From the NCBI RefSeq assembly GCF_000262465.1, contig NZ_CM001489.1, positions 7,409,327 to 7,467,538 on the forward strand: a stretch of DNA of 58,212 bases, in the 5' to 3' direction. Position 1 is the stretch's first letter; each line of letters opens with the position of its first letter. The stretch comes from Frankia sp. QA3 (lineage in GTDB: Bacteria; Actinomycetota; Actinomycetes; Frankiales; Frankiaceae). This document shows, piece by piece, positions 33,522-41,320 of the stretch. The translations under genes were made by a program, and so were the position numbers. Below the pieces are notes generated by a model. The model saw only the letters and a list, made by a program, of their open reading frames with translations, searched no databases and was not told the origin of the DNA.

Positions 33522-34118
33522 ATGGCGCTGACCGTCGCCGACATCACCACCGACCACCAGGCGTACGCGGAGAGCCGCCCGCAACTGCGCCGCCAGATGA
33601 TCCCGGTGCGTGCCGAGCGCCGCGTCCGGGTCGGCGACATCGTCCTCGCCGAGTTCGAGAACGAGCAGACCCTGCGCTACCAGGTGCAGGAGATGGTCTA
33701 CACCGAGCGGCTGACGGCCTCCGCCGACGTCGCCCACGAGATCGAGGCATACTCCCGCCTGCTGCCCGGCAGTCACGTCCTGACCGCCACCGTGTTCATC
33801 GAGCTCAACGTGCTCGAGACGGTGCGCCAGGAGCTCAGCCGCCTCGCCGGCCTGCAGCACAGCCTGTCCCTGGAGATCGGCGGCACCCGCATCGCGGGGG
33901 AGGAGATCCCCGGCCTCGACGAGGACCCGGACGTCCCCTCCGAGACGGTCTCGGTGCACATGGTGCGCTTCGCGCTGACCGACGAGCTCCGCGACGCCTT
34001 CCGCGACCCGGACGTCCCCGCCGAACTCGTCGTCGACCACCCCGAGTACAACGACTCCACCCCGCTGACCGGCGCCACCCGCCGCGCCCTCATCGCCGAC
34101 CTCGCCCTGCGCCCCTGA
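33522..34118 (+). CDS. DUF3501 family protein
   Basis: A 198-residue protein, MALTVADITTDHQAYAESRP, with RVGDIVLAEFENEQTLRYQV, QVQEMVYTERL, ELNVLETVRQELSRLAGL and VSVHMVRFALTDELR. This matches DUF3501, a family of unknown function often found next to rubrerythrin-like and Fe-S genes, as here. CAGGAGG precedes the ATG. A link to peroxide defence is inferred only from context. Confidence 0.85.
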   Translation: MALTVADITTDHQAYAESRPQLRRQMIPVRAERRVRVGDIVLAEFENEQTLRYQVQEMVYTERLTASADVAHEIEAYSRLLPGSHVLTATVFIELNVLETVRQELSRLAGLQHSLSLEIGGTRIAGEEIPGLDEDPDVPSETVSVHMVRFALTDELRDAFRDPDVPAELVVDHPEYNDSTPLTGATRRALIADLALRP

Positions 34119-34163
34119 CCCGCCCCGCCGGCCTCCTCTGCAGGACGGAGGGCCTTCATCGGG

Positions 34164-34688
34164 TCAGGGCTGCCTGCCGAGCCACCTGCTCCGGTGGCGA
34201 CCGCGCTCTCGCTGTCGGTCGATGCGACTCAGCATCTGCCCGGTTGCCTGGGCAGCAGAGTGGTCGTTTCCGAGGGTTTGGCGTTGGCGGGTGAGGGTGT
34301 CCTGGGCGAGGTCGCGGGCCGCCTGATGGTCGCCCAGCTCGTTCAAGGCGACGGCGAGGTTGTGTGCAGTGGTCAGGGTCTGGGGGTGACCGCCCGGGTC
34401 CTGCTGGAAGGCGGTCTCCCACTCCTTGTGGCCGTACACCGAGCTCAGAGAGGCCTCGGACAGCACCGCCGGAACCCGTTGGCTGGTGCGGACCCCCTCG
34501 GCCATGCGGGTCATCCAGTGCGCGCCGGGGACGAAGTCCCACGCCTGGATCAGCACCCGGTAGCCGGCGTTCTCCAGTTGCCAGGCGATCCACTCCGCCC
34601 AGGCCTGATCAGCGGATGTGTAGGACACGAAGAAGTCCCAACCCAGCCGGCCCCCCGAAGCGGGCATATCAGGATTCTGCTCCCCCAT
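34164..34688 (-). CDS. TIR-TPR protein, apparently missing its NTPase core
   Basis: A 174-residue protein: an N-terminal TIR domain (GWDFFVSYTSADQAWAEWIA, AGYRVLIQAWDFVPGAHW, VPAVLSEASLSSVYGHKEW), then at about residue 107 an abrupt change to one or two TPR-like units (GGHPQTLTTAHNLAVALNEL, DHQAARDLAQDTLTRQRQTL). The two ends resemble those of the long TIR-NB-ARC-TPR proteins of FxSxx-COOH systems, which are over 800 residues, so an in-frame internal deletion is likely. ATG 34688 is taken; GTG 34751 is an alternative. The TIR catalytic Glu may be in QKEW/HKEWE. Function unknown; product may be a decoy or a dead remnant. Confidence 0.75.
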   Translation of the reverse strand: MGEQNPDMPASGGRLGWDFFVSYTSADQAWAEWIAWQLENAGYRVLIQAWDFVPGAHWMTRMAEGVRTSQRVPAVLSEASLSSVYGHKEWETAFQQDPGGHPQTLTTAHNLAVALNELGDHQAARDLAQDTLTRQRQTLGNDHSAAQATGQMLSRIDRQRERGRHRSRWLGRQP

Positions 34689-34866
34689 GAGATCAGACTG
34701 CCCCGGCCCGTGCGCGTCTTGAAACAGGCGGCCGTCCCTCATACGGGCCACCGATCCGGGGAACGGATAGTCGGGGAAGCATGAGGTCGGTGGGCCACTC
34801 CGGGCGGCCGGCGAGATTTGTCGCGGGTCATCCGTTCGCCAGCGCCCGCGACCGGGTACGCGAAGG

Positions 34867-34900
34867 GCTTACGGCACACCACGGCTTACGGCACACCACG
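34867..34900. repeat. 17-bp tandem duplication
   Basis: GCTTACGGCACACCACG occurs twice in a row, ending 33 bases before the SseB-like start, in its likely leader or promoter. Confidence 0.85.
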
Positions 34901-34933
34901 TCAGCACGTTCATCCACGTCAAGGGAGTCACCC

Positions 34934-35485
34934 GTGACCGATGACCAGCTACGTCCCGACCTCGCGTCCGCCGGTTCAGGCGCTCCCGACCCGTCCCGCG
35001 GGGCCCCCGGCCGCAACCCGGCGCATGCCGGCGCGACCGCCCGCGACGCCAGGCCCGCCAGGGACTCCAGCGCAGCGCCGGCGGCCGGCGGCCGGCCGTC
35101 CGAGCAGGGCGCGGCGGCGCTCGACGCGTTGCACCGCCTGGCCGAGGGGGAGGACGAGCGTTCCGCGCTCGGTGACCTCGCCCTCGCGGACGTCCTGCTG
35201 CCCGACCTCGGCAACGACGTCACCGACCTGTCCGAGGAGAGCGAGGTCCTGCAACTGCCCGTTGCGGAGCGTCAGGACGGGACCCAGTTCGTCCCGACGT
35301 TCACCTCCGAGCAGCGCCTGACGGAGGCTCTGCCCGACGTCGCCCGCTACCGCACGGTCCAGATCGCGACCCTGGGCCGGATCTGGCCGTCCGACGACCT
35401 GCTGCTGGCGGTGGATCCCGGTTCCGAGACCGGGATTGCCCTGCCGGCGGAGGGCCTGCGGGCACTCGCCGCCTTGTCCGCCTGA
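34934..35485 (+). CDS. SseB-like N-terminal domain protein
   Basis: A 183-residue protein. A disordered Pro/Ala/Gly-rich first 55 residues precede an SseB-type domain: AALDALHRLAEGEDERSALG, VLLPDLGND, GTQFVPTFTSEQRLTEALPD, and LLLAVDPGSETGIALPAEGL. In actinobacteria such proteins are of unknown function and are not part of type III secretion. The GTG 34934 (VTDDQLRPDL) has GGGAG before it; an upstream frame is open but lacks protein character. Confidence 0.8.
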   Translation: MTDDQLRPDLASAGSGAPDPSRGAPGRNPAHAGATARDARPARDSSAAPAAGGRPSEQGAAALDALHRLAEGEDERSALGDLALADVLLPDLGNDVTDLSEESEVLQLPVAERQDGTQFVPTFTSEQRLTEALPDVARYRTVQIATLGRIWPSDDLLLAVDPGSETGIALPAEGLRALAALSA

Positions 35486-35626
35486 CCTGGCCGTCCGTTC
35501 GATCTGACCGGCCTGCCGCACGCCTTCCGCCTGGGCGTGCGGCCGGGGCCGGGCCGCCCGGCCGGTCCCAGCGCGGCCGTGTGCCCGGCGGCGGCCGTAG
35601 CCGTCGGTGAGGGGTGGCGGTTCGGT

Positions 35627-36151
35627 CTACCGACCGTCATCTCTCGGCGGCGCGTCGCCGGCTCGGCCGGCGGGGGGCGGCGCCAGCGCCTGCCATCCCA
35701 GGTAGGTCACGGGGAACCGCATCTCCAGACCGGTCATCCGGGCCCGTTCCCGGGCCACGTCCAGCACGGTCGGCACCGTCTGGCGGGTCGCGACGAGCCG
35801 CTCCGGGCCGAGGCGGCGGACCTCGTAGCCGTCCCGCTCGACCAGGGCGCGCAGCGCCGCCTCGCTTGCCCTGCCACGGGCTTCCGTGTCCGTTTCGTCC
35901 CGGTGGGCAGGCGGGGAAGCGCCCGTGGGTACGTCGCGTGCCGGCGTGCCGGCCGCGTCGGGTGGCCCGGCAAGGGCGAACAGGTGCCGCAGCAGCACGG
36001 GTGTGCCGGGTGGATGGCCGGCGGCGGCCAGCGCGGCCAGCGCGGGGCCCTCGCCCGCGGCCGGGTCGGACGACGAGGCGAGCACGGCGAGGGAGCCGTC
36101 GTCGACCAGGACCGGCGCCGCGGCGCGACCGGACCGCCGAAGCCATCGCAT
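35627..36151 (-). CDS. hypothetical protein
   Basis: A 174-residue protein, MRWLRRSGRAAAPVLVDDGS, with AVLASSSDPAAGEGPALAAL, HPPGTPVLLRHLFAL, and a better-defined C-terminal part RALVERDGYEVRRLGPERLV, ATRQTVPTVLDVARERARMT and GLEMRFPVTYLGWQAL. No family is recognised. A competing minus frame overlaps, but this one has a GGGAG site before its ATG and more ordered composition. It is convergent with the SseB-like gene and divergent from ctaE. Confidence 0.6.
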   Translation of the reverse strand: MRWLRRSGRAAAPVLVDDGSLAVLASSSDPAAGEGPALAALAAAGHPPGTPVLLRHLFALAGPPDAAGTPARDVPTGASPPAHRDETDTEARGRASEAALRALVERDGYEVRRLGPERLVATRQTVPTVLDVARERARMTGLEMRFPVTYLGWQALAPPPAGRAGDAPPRDDGR

Positions 36152-36668
36152 CACGTATCTCGCTCCCGTCCGACCACGATCCTGGCGGGCACGCGATCGG
36201 CCCGCCGACCGTTCTCTCTTCGCTGCCCGTTCTCCGCCCGGCGGGCCGCCTCCGAACGCGGCCCCGCACCTCGATCCTCCCGACCTGCCCACCGGCGGTG
36301 CCCGCCCGGGTGCGCGCGCCGCTTGGCGGGCCCCGTGACCTGCCGTTTCGATCGGCGGGGGCGGTCGCCTGCCGTGCGGCCGTCCACTCGGGCCGTGCCG
36401 TCTGGCCCGAGTGGACCGTGCCGGGCGACCCGGCTCGTGAGGTGGACGCTCGACGGGTGAGGCACGCAACATCCGCCGGGATCGCGCCGGTCGCCATGGT
36501 TTTTTCGACTCCCGTCGCTGCACCCCGAGGACCTGCGGTTTCCGCTGCGACGCAGGGATTTGTGCGGTGGGTGGGGCGGTCCGCACGGCGTCTCGGGCCG
36601 GTCATCGACGAGTCGTAGTCCTACCGAACGTCGAACCTACGGTGGCGCCTGGAGCGTCGCGTGCCAGA
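36152..36668. other. intergenic region upstream of ctaE, no gene seen
   Basis: About 517 bases. Overlapping frames are open because of base composition only. It should carry the ctaE-qcrCAB promoter; no clear box was found. A run of six T lies near 36500. Confidence 0.45.
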
Positions 36669-37307
36669 ATGACCGTCGTGGCCTCAGCCCCCGTCCTCGA
36701 GAAGGCTCCTCCACCACACCCGACGGCCAACCGTCCCTCGATGGTCTCGGTCGGCACGGTCGTGTGGTTGTCGTCGGAGCTGATGTTCTTCGCGTCCCTG
36801 TTCGCGATGTACTTCACGATCCGTTCGGTCAACAGCGGCAACTGGCCGCCGACGACCGGCGATCCCGTCGGTTCCGAACACGGGCCCGTGGAGTTGCACG
36901 TCGGGTACGCGCTGTTCTTCACCGTGATCCTGGTGCTGTCCAGCGTCACCTGCCAGCTCGGGGTGTTCGCCGCCGAGCGCGGTGACGTCTTCGGGCTGCG
37001 GCGTTGGTACCTGATCTCGCTGATCATGGGCCTTGTCTTCGTCGGCGGCCAGGCGAACGAGTACTTCGGCGAGAACGAGTTCACGATGGCGTCGCACGCC
37101 TACGGCTCGGTGTACTACCTGACCACCGGGTTCCACGGGCTGCACGTCATCGGTGGTCTCGTCGCCTTCGTCATGGTGCTGGGCCGGTCGACGTTTGGGC
37201 GCTTCACGCCGGAGAAGGCGACATCGGCGATCGTCGTGTCGTACTACTGGCACTTCGTCGACGTCGTCTGGATCGCCCTGTTCGCGACCATCTACCTCCT
37301 CCAGTGA
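36669..37307 (+). CDS. ctaE: cytochrome c oxidase subunit III
   Basis: A 212-residue membrane protein with about five helices: TVVWLSSELMFFASLFAMYF, YALFFTVILVLSSVTCQLGV, WYLISLIMGLVFVGGQANEY, the conserved YYLTTGFHGLHVIGGLVAF, and SAIVVSYYWHFVDVVWIALF. This matches COX3 of the aa3 oxidase. ATG 36669 (MTVVASAPVLEK) is likely, with GTG 36678 also possible. Its TGA is overlapped by the qcrC start, so it leads the ctaE-qcrC-qcrA-qcrB operon, as in other actinobacteria. Confidence 0.95.
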   Translation: MTVVASAPVLEKAPPPHPTANRPSMVSVGTVVWLSSELMFFASLFAMYFTIRSVNSGNWPPTTGDPVGSEHGPVELHVGYALFFTVILVLSSVTCQLGVFAAERGDVFGLRRWYLISLIMGLVFVGGQANEYFGENEFTMASHAYGSVYYLTTGFHGLHVIGGLVAFVMVLGRSTFGRFTPEKATSAIVVSYYWHFVDVVWIALFATIYLLQ

Positions 37308-38206
37308 GCGACATGACTGAAACCTCGGGCACACCGTCGGACACGCCGTCGGACACGCCGTCGGACCCCGCGCCGAGCGCGGTCGCGACGCCGGCCGCCG
37401 CCACGAAGCGGTCCGCGCGCAAGCGTGGTCCCGCCGCGCGCCGGCGCCGGAGATCCTCCGCCCTCGTCCTCGCGCTCGGCCTGCTGGCCACCGGGGTGCT
37501 GTGGACGGTGCTGGCGCCCGGTGGCAACGCCGCGCAGACGGCGGACGCCAACGAGGCGGTCCGGCAGGGCCGCGCCCTGTACCTGCAGGGCTGCTCCAGC
37601 TGCCACGGACTGGGCGCGCAGGGCGCGAAAGACGCCCCCAGCCTCATCGGCGTCGGCGCGGCCGCGGTGGACTTCCAGGTCTCGACCGGGCGCATGCCGC
37701 TGGCCGCCCCGGCCGCGCAGGCCGACCGCAAGCCGCCGATCTACTCGGCGACGCAGATCGACCAGCTCGCCGCGTACATCGCCAGCCTCGGCGGCGGCCC
37801 GGAGGTGCCCAAGGTCAGCGACGAGGCGATCAGCGACGCCGACCTGTCCCACGGCGGCGAGCTCTACCGTGCCAACTGCGCGCAGTGCCACCAGGCCGTC
37901 GCCCAGGGCGCTCCGCTGACCTACGGCAAGTTCGCGCCCTCGCTGAGCGAGTCCACCCCGGTGCAGATCATCGAGGCCATGCGTACGGGGCCGGAATCCA
38001 TGCCGGTGTTCGGTGACCGTCAGCTCAACGAAGAGGACGCCGTCGCGGTGGCGGCCTACGTCAAGCACCTGAACGAGAGCGCGAGCCCCGGTGGCTTCAG
38101 CCTCGGCAAGTACGGTCCGGTGCCGGAAGGGTTGCTGGCCATGCTGGTAGGCATTGGTGGCCTGCTCGTCGTGTGCCTGTGGATCGGAGCGAGGCAGAAG
38201 GTATGA
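37304..38206 (+). CDS. qcrC: cytochrome bc1 complex diheme cytochrome c subunit
   Basis: A membrane-anchored diheme cytochrome c that passes electrons from the Rieske centre to CuA of the oxidase. Both heme motifs are present: QGCSSCHGLGAQG and NCAQCHQAVAQG, with N- and C-terminal membrane helices (SALVLALGLLATGVLWTVL and LLAMLVGIGGLLVVCLWIG). The N-terminus has a Ser/Asp/Thr-Pro repeat (TPSDTPSDTPSD). GTG 37304 gives a four-base overlap with ctaE; ATG 37313 is an alternative. Its stop overlaps the qcrA ATG. Confidence 0.94.
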   Translation: MSDMTETSGTPSDTPSDTPSDPAPSAVATPAAATKRSARKRGPAARRRRRSSALVLALGLLATGVLWTVLAPGGNAAQTADANEAVRQGRALYLQGCSSCHGLGAQGAKDAPSLIGVGAAAVDFQVSTGRMPLAAPAAQADRKPPIYSATQIDQLAAYIASLGGGPEVPKVSDEAISDADLSHGGELYRANCAQCHQAVAQGAPLTYGKFAPSLSESTPVQIIEAMRTGPESMPVFGDRQLNEEDAVAVAAYVKHLNESASPGGFSLGKYGPVPEGLLAMLVGIGGLLVVCLWIGARQKV

Positions 38207-39537
38207 GTGACCAGACGGGCCCGGGGACGCCGGGACCGGCGGGCTCGGGCGGAGGGGACCAGCCGGGCGACTCCGCCCAGGAACGCGTGCACTACGCGGG
38301 CTACCAGGGTGAGCCGGCCGACAAGTCGGACCAGGATTCGATGAGCAGCATCTTCAAGCGGGCCAAGCACCCGGTCGACACCTCAGGCGCCCCCGCCGGG
38401 GGGTCGGGGATCTCGGCCGGGGGTCCCGACGTCCCGGCCGGTACCTCCGACGGCCCGGAGGCCCTGGGCACCCCGCCGCACCAGACGGACTCCACCCGCG
38501 ATCCCGAGACCACGGTGATTCGGGCCGGCGACGCCGGGGTGGCGCAGCCGACCTACGGGGAGCGGGCCGGCGGCGGTGGCGGGGTCACCGTCCGCCCGCC
38601 GCGGGCCGAGGACGTCGACCGCCGCGCCGAGCGGCGGGCGGAGCGGCTGATCGCCTTCTGGTTCCTGATCTCGGTGGTCGGCACCGTCGGCTTCGTCATC
38701 ACGAACTTCGTCGGTGACAAGCACAAGGCGTACTACACGCCGAGCCTCGGCTCGGCGCTCGGCCTGGCCGTCGGCGGCCTCGGCATCGGCATGATCCTCT
38801 GGGCCAAGCGGCTGATGCCGCACGAGCAGGCCGTCCAGGAGCGCCACGAGTTCACCTCCAGCAAGGAGGACATCGCGGTCACCGAGGCGGAGATCGCCGC
38901 CGGCTTCGCCGACACCGGTCTCGCCCGCTTCCCGCTGCTGCGCCGCACCCTGCTGGGCGCCGGCACCGTGCTCGGCGGGCTGATCGTGGTGCCGCTGCTC
39001 AACCTCACCAACTCCAAGCCGGGCAAGAAGCTCGACCACACCTCCTGGGTGAAGGGCGCGCGCCTGGTCACCGAGGACGGCCGCCTGGTCAAGCTCGGCG
39101 ACATCTCCATCGGCGGCATCGAGACCGTCTTCCCGGCCATCCCGGTGACCGAGTCGGACGGCACGACCACCTACAAGCCGAAGATGGACCTGCACGCCAA
39201 GGCGGACAGCACCACGATCCTCATCCGGCTGCCACCGGGTGTCGACCGGCCGCGCAAGGGGCGGGAGAACTGGTCCATCGATGGCCACGTCGCCTACTCC
39301 AAGATCTGCTCGCACGCCGGTTGCCCGGTGAGCCTGTACGAGCAGCAGACCCACCACCTGCTCTGCCCCTGCCACCAGTCGGTCTTCGACGTGCTGGACG
39401 GCTGCCGGGCGATCTTCGGTCCGGCCAGCCGGTCGCTGCCGCAGCTGGCCATCACCGCGGACGACGACGGATTCCTCTACGCCCGCAACGGTGACTACGA
39501 CGAGCCTGTCGGTGCCGCCTTCTGGGAGCGCTCATGA
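38203..39537 (+). CDS. qcrA: cytochrome bc1 complex Rieske iron-sulfur subunit
   Basis: A 444-residue Rieske protein of the actinobacterial type with three membrane helices (IAFWFLISVVGTVGFVITNF and following). The [2Fe-2S] site is KICSHAGCPVSLYE and LLCPCHQSVFDVLDG. The N-terminal 130 residues are long and disordered (Gly/Pro/Ser/Thr-rich). ATG 38203 overlaps the qcrC stop (ATGA) and its own stop overlaps the qcrB ATG, so the operon is tightly coupled. Confidence 0.95.
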   Translation: MSDQTGPGTPGPAGSGGGDQPGDSAQERVHYAGYQGEPADKSDQDSMSSIFKRAKHPVDTSGAPAGGSGISAGGPDVPAGTSDGPEALGTPPHQTDSTRDPETTVIRAGDAGVAQPTYGERAGGGGGVTVRPPRAEDVDRRAERRAERLIAFWFLISVVGTVGFVITNFVGDKHKAYYTPSLGSALGLAVGGLGIGMILWAKRLMPHEQAVQERHEFTSSKEDIAVTEAEIAAGFADTGLARFPLLRRTLLGAGTVLGGLIVVPLLNLTNSKPGKKLDHTSWVKGARLVTEDGRLVKLGDISIGGIETVFPAIPVTESDGTTTYKPKMDLHAKADSTTILIRLPPGVDRPRKGRENWSIDGHVAYSKICSHAGCPVSLYEQQTHHLLCPCHQSVFDVLDGCRAIFGPASRSLPQLAITADDDGFLYARNGDYDEPVGAAFWERS

Positions 39538-41141
39538 CAACCGCATCCCCACCGGAGTTCGTCAAGCGGCCGACCCCGGTCCGCAAGGCCAACCGTGCCA
39601 TCGACGAGCGGTTCGGCACCCAGGCCGGACTGCGGCGCAACCTGAACAAGGTGTTCCCCGACCACTGGTCGTTCATGATCGGGGAGATCGCGCTCTACAG
39701 CTTCATCGTCCTGCTGCTGACGGGCATCTACCTCACGCTGTTCTTCGACCCGTCGAACACGGAGGTCATCTACGACGGCTCCTACGTCCCCCTCAAGGGC
39801 GTGGAGATGAGCCGGGCGTACGCCTCGACGCTGGACATCAGCTTCGACACCCGGGCCGGACTGGTGTTCCGCCAGATCCACCACTGGGCCGCGCTGGTCT
39901 TCGTCGCGTCGATCGTCGTCCACCTGTTCCGGGTGTTCTTCACCGGCGCCTTCCGCAAGCCGCGCGAGACCAACTGGCTGATCGGTGTCGGCCTGCTGAT
40001 CCTCGCCATCCTCGAGGGCTTCGCCGGCTACTCACTGCCGGACGACCTGCTCTCCGGCACCGGTCTGCGGATCGCCGCCTCGATCGCCCAGTCCATCCCG
40101 ATCATTGGGACGTGGGCGTCGTTCCTGGTGTTCAACGGCGAGTTCCCGGGCGAGAACTTCCTGCCCCGGCTCTACGTGATCCACATCCTGCTGGTGCCCG
40201 GCGTGCTGCTCGCCCTCATCGGCGCGCACATGGGCATCCTGTGGCACCAGAAGCACACCGACTTCCCCGGCCCGGGCAAGACCGAGCACAACGTCGTCGG
40301 CCACCGGGTGTTCCCGGTGTTCGCGGTGAAGTCCGGCGGCTTCTTCATGATGGTCTTCGCCCTGCTCGCCCTGCTCGGCGGCCTCGCGCAGATCAACCCG
40401 ATCTGGATGTTCGGTCCGTACGACCCGGCGAACGTCTCCTCGGCGTCCCAGCCCGACTGGTACATCGGCTTCCTCGACGGCTCGACCCGACTGATGCCAC
40501 CGTGGGAGTTCCGCGGACTCGGCCATACCGTCCCGGCCGTGTTCTGGCCGACGGCGGTCCTGCCCGGCATCCTGTTCACGCTGCTGGCGCTCTACCCGTT
40601 CCTGGAAGCCAGGTTCACCGGCGACACCAAGTCGTACAACCTGCTCCAGCGGCCCCGGGAGGCGCCGACCAGGACCGCGCTCGGCGCGATGTCGATCAGC
40701 TTCTACCTGGTTCTGTTGATCTCGGGTGGTAACGACGTCATCGCGAAGACGTTCAGCATCTCGCTGAACGCGATGACGTGGGCCGGCCGCATCGGTCTGA
40801 TCATCGTCCCGCCGATCGCCTACGCGATCACCAAGAAGATCTGCCTCAACCTGCAGGCGAAGGACGCCGAGGTCGAGCATCACGGCATCGAGACCGGCAT
40901 CATCCGCCAGCTGCCCAGCGGGGAGTTCGTGGAGGACCACCGGCCGAAGCCGACCCCGGTGCCCGACCACCCGCAGGTCCCCACCGACCGGTTCGCGCTG
41001 CCGGCGGCGAACGGCCACGGGGACGGTCATGGCAAGGGTCTCGCCCGCCGCGCCGGTAAGGCGGTGAGCGGCTTCTTCGTCGAGGAGAAGGAGACCGGCC
41101 CCGGCGGCCCGAGCACACCGGTCGGCGGCGGTAAGCACTGA
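39534..41141 (+). CDS. qcrB: cytochrome bc1 complex cytochrome b subunit
   Basis: A 535-residue membrane protein that binds hemes bL and bH and oxidises menaquinol. Heme and quinone site segments are visible: VFRQIHHWAALVFVASIVVH, LFRVFFTGAFRKPRE, the PDDLLSGTGLR region, PRLYVIHILLVPGVLLAL and GAHMGILWHQKHTDFPG. The C-terminal cytoplasmic tail is long. It is the last gene of ctaE-qcrCAB and is followed by a strong terminator. QcrB is known in mycobacteria as an inhibitor target. Confidence 0.96.
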   Translation: MTTASPPEFVKRPTPVRKANRAIDERFGTQAGLRRNLNKVFPDHWSFMIGEIALYSFIVLLLTGIYLTLFFDPSNTEVIYDGSYVPLKGVEMSRAYASTLDISFDTRAGLVFRQIHHWAALVFVASIVVHLFRVFFTGAFRKPRETNWLIGVGLLILAILEGFAGYSLPDDLLSGTGLRIAASIAQSIPIIGTWASFLVFNGEFPGENFLPRLYVIHILLVPGVLLALIGAHMGILWHQKHTDFPGPGKTEHNVVGHRVFPVFAVKSGGFFMMVFALLALLGGLAQINPIWMFGPYDPANVSSASQPDWYIGFLDGSTRLMPPWEFRGLGHTVPAVFWPTAVLPGILFTLLALYPFLEARFTGDTKSYNLLQRPREAPTRTALGAMSISFYLVLLISGGNDVIAKTFSISLNAMTWAGRIGLIIVPPIAYAITKKICLNLQAKDAEVEHHGIETGIIRQLPSGEFVEDHRPKPTPVPDHPQVPTDRFALPAANGHGDGHGKGLARRAGKAVSGFFVEEKETGPGGPSTPVGGGKH

Positions 41142-41177
41142 CGGCCAGCACCAACGCCTCAGCGCTGAGCTGACACC

Positions 41178-41222
41178 GGCCGCGGGGCCGGTCCGCCGTC
41201 ACGGCAGACCGGCCCCGCGGCC
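41178..41222 (+). terminator. terminator of ctaE-qcrCAB
   Basis: GGCCGCGGGGCCGGTC (41178-41193) and GACCGGCCCCGCGGCC (41207-41222) form a perfect 16-bp stem with a 13-base loop, followed by TTTGTC. Confidence 0.85.
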
Positions 41223-41320
41223 TTTGTCGCCCCCGGCGCCCATGATCCGCACAGATGCGTGACCGTCGGGCGAGCCGGGGCCCGCACCAGCCGGGAGCAC
41301 GGTCGATCCGCCGGCCGCCC

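Noticed and set aside
34934..35485. Type III secretion component, from the SseB name
   Set aside because: No secretion genes nearby; actinobacterial SseB-domain proteins are unrelated to injectisomes.
36152..36586. Minus frames extending the hypothetical protein past 36151
   Set aside because: Two frames are open together through base composition alone; the ribosome site and ordered peptide favour ATG 36151.
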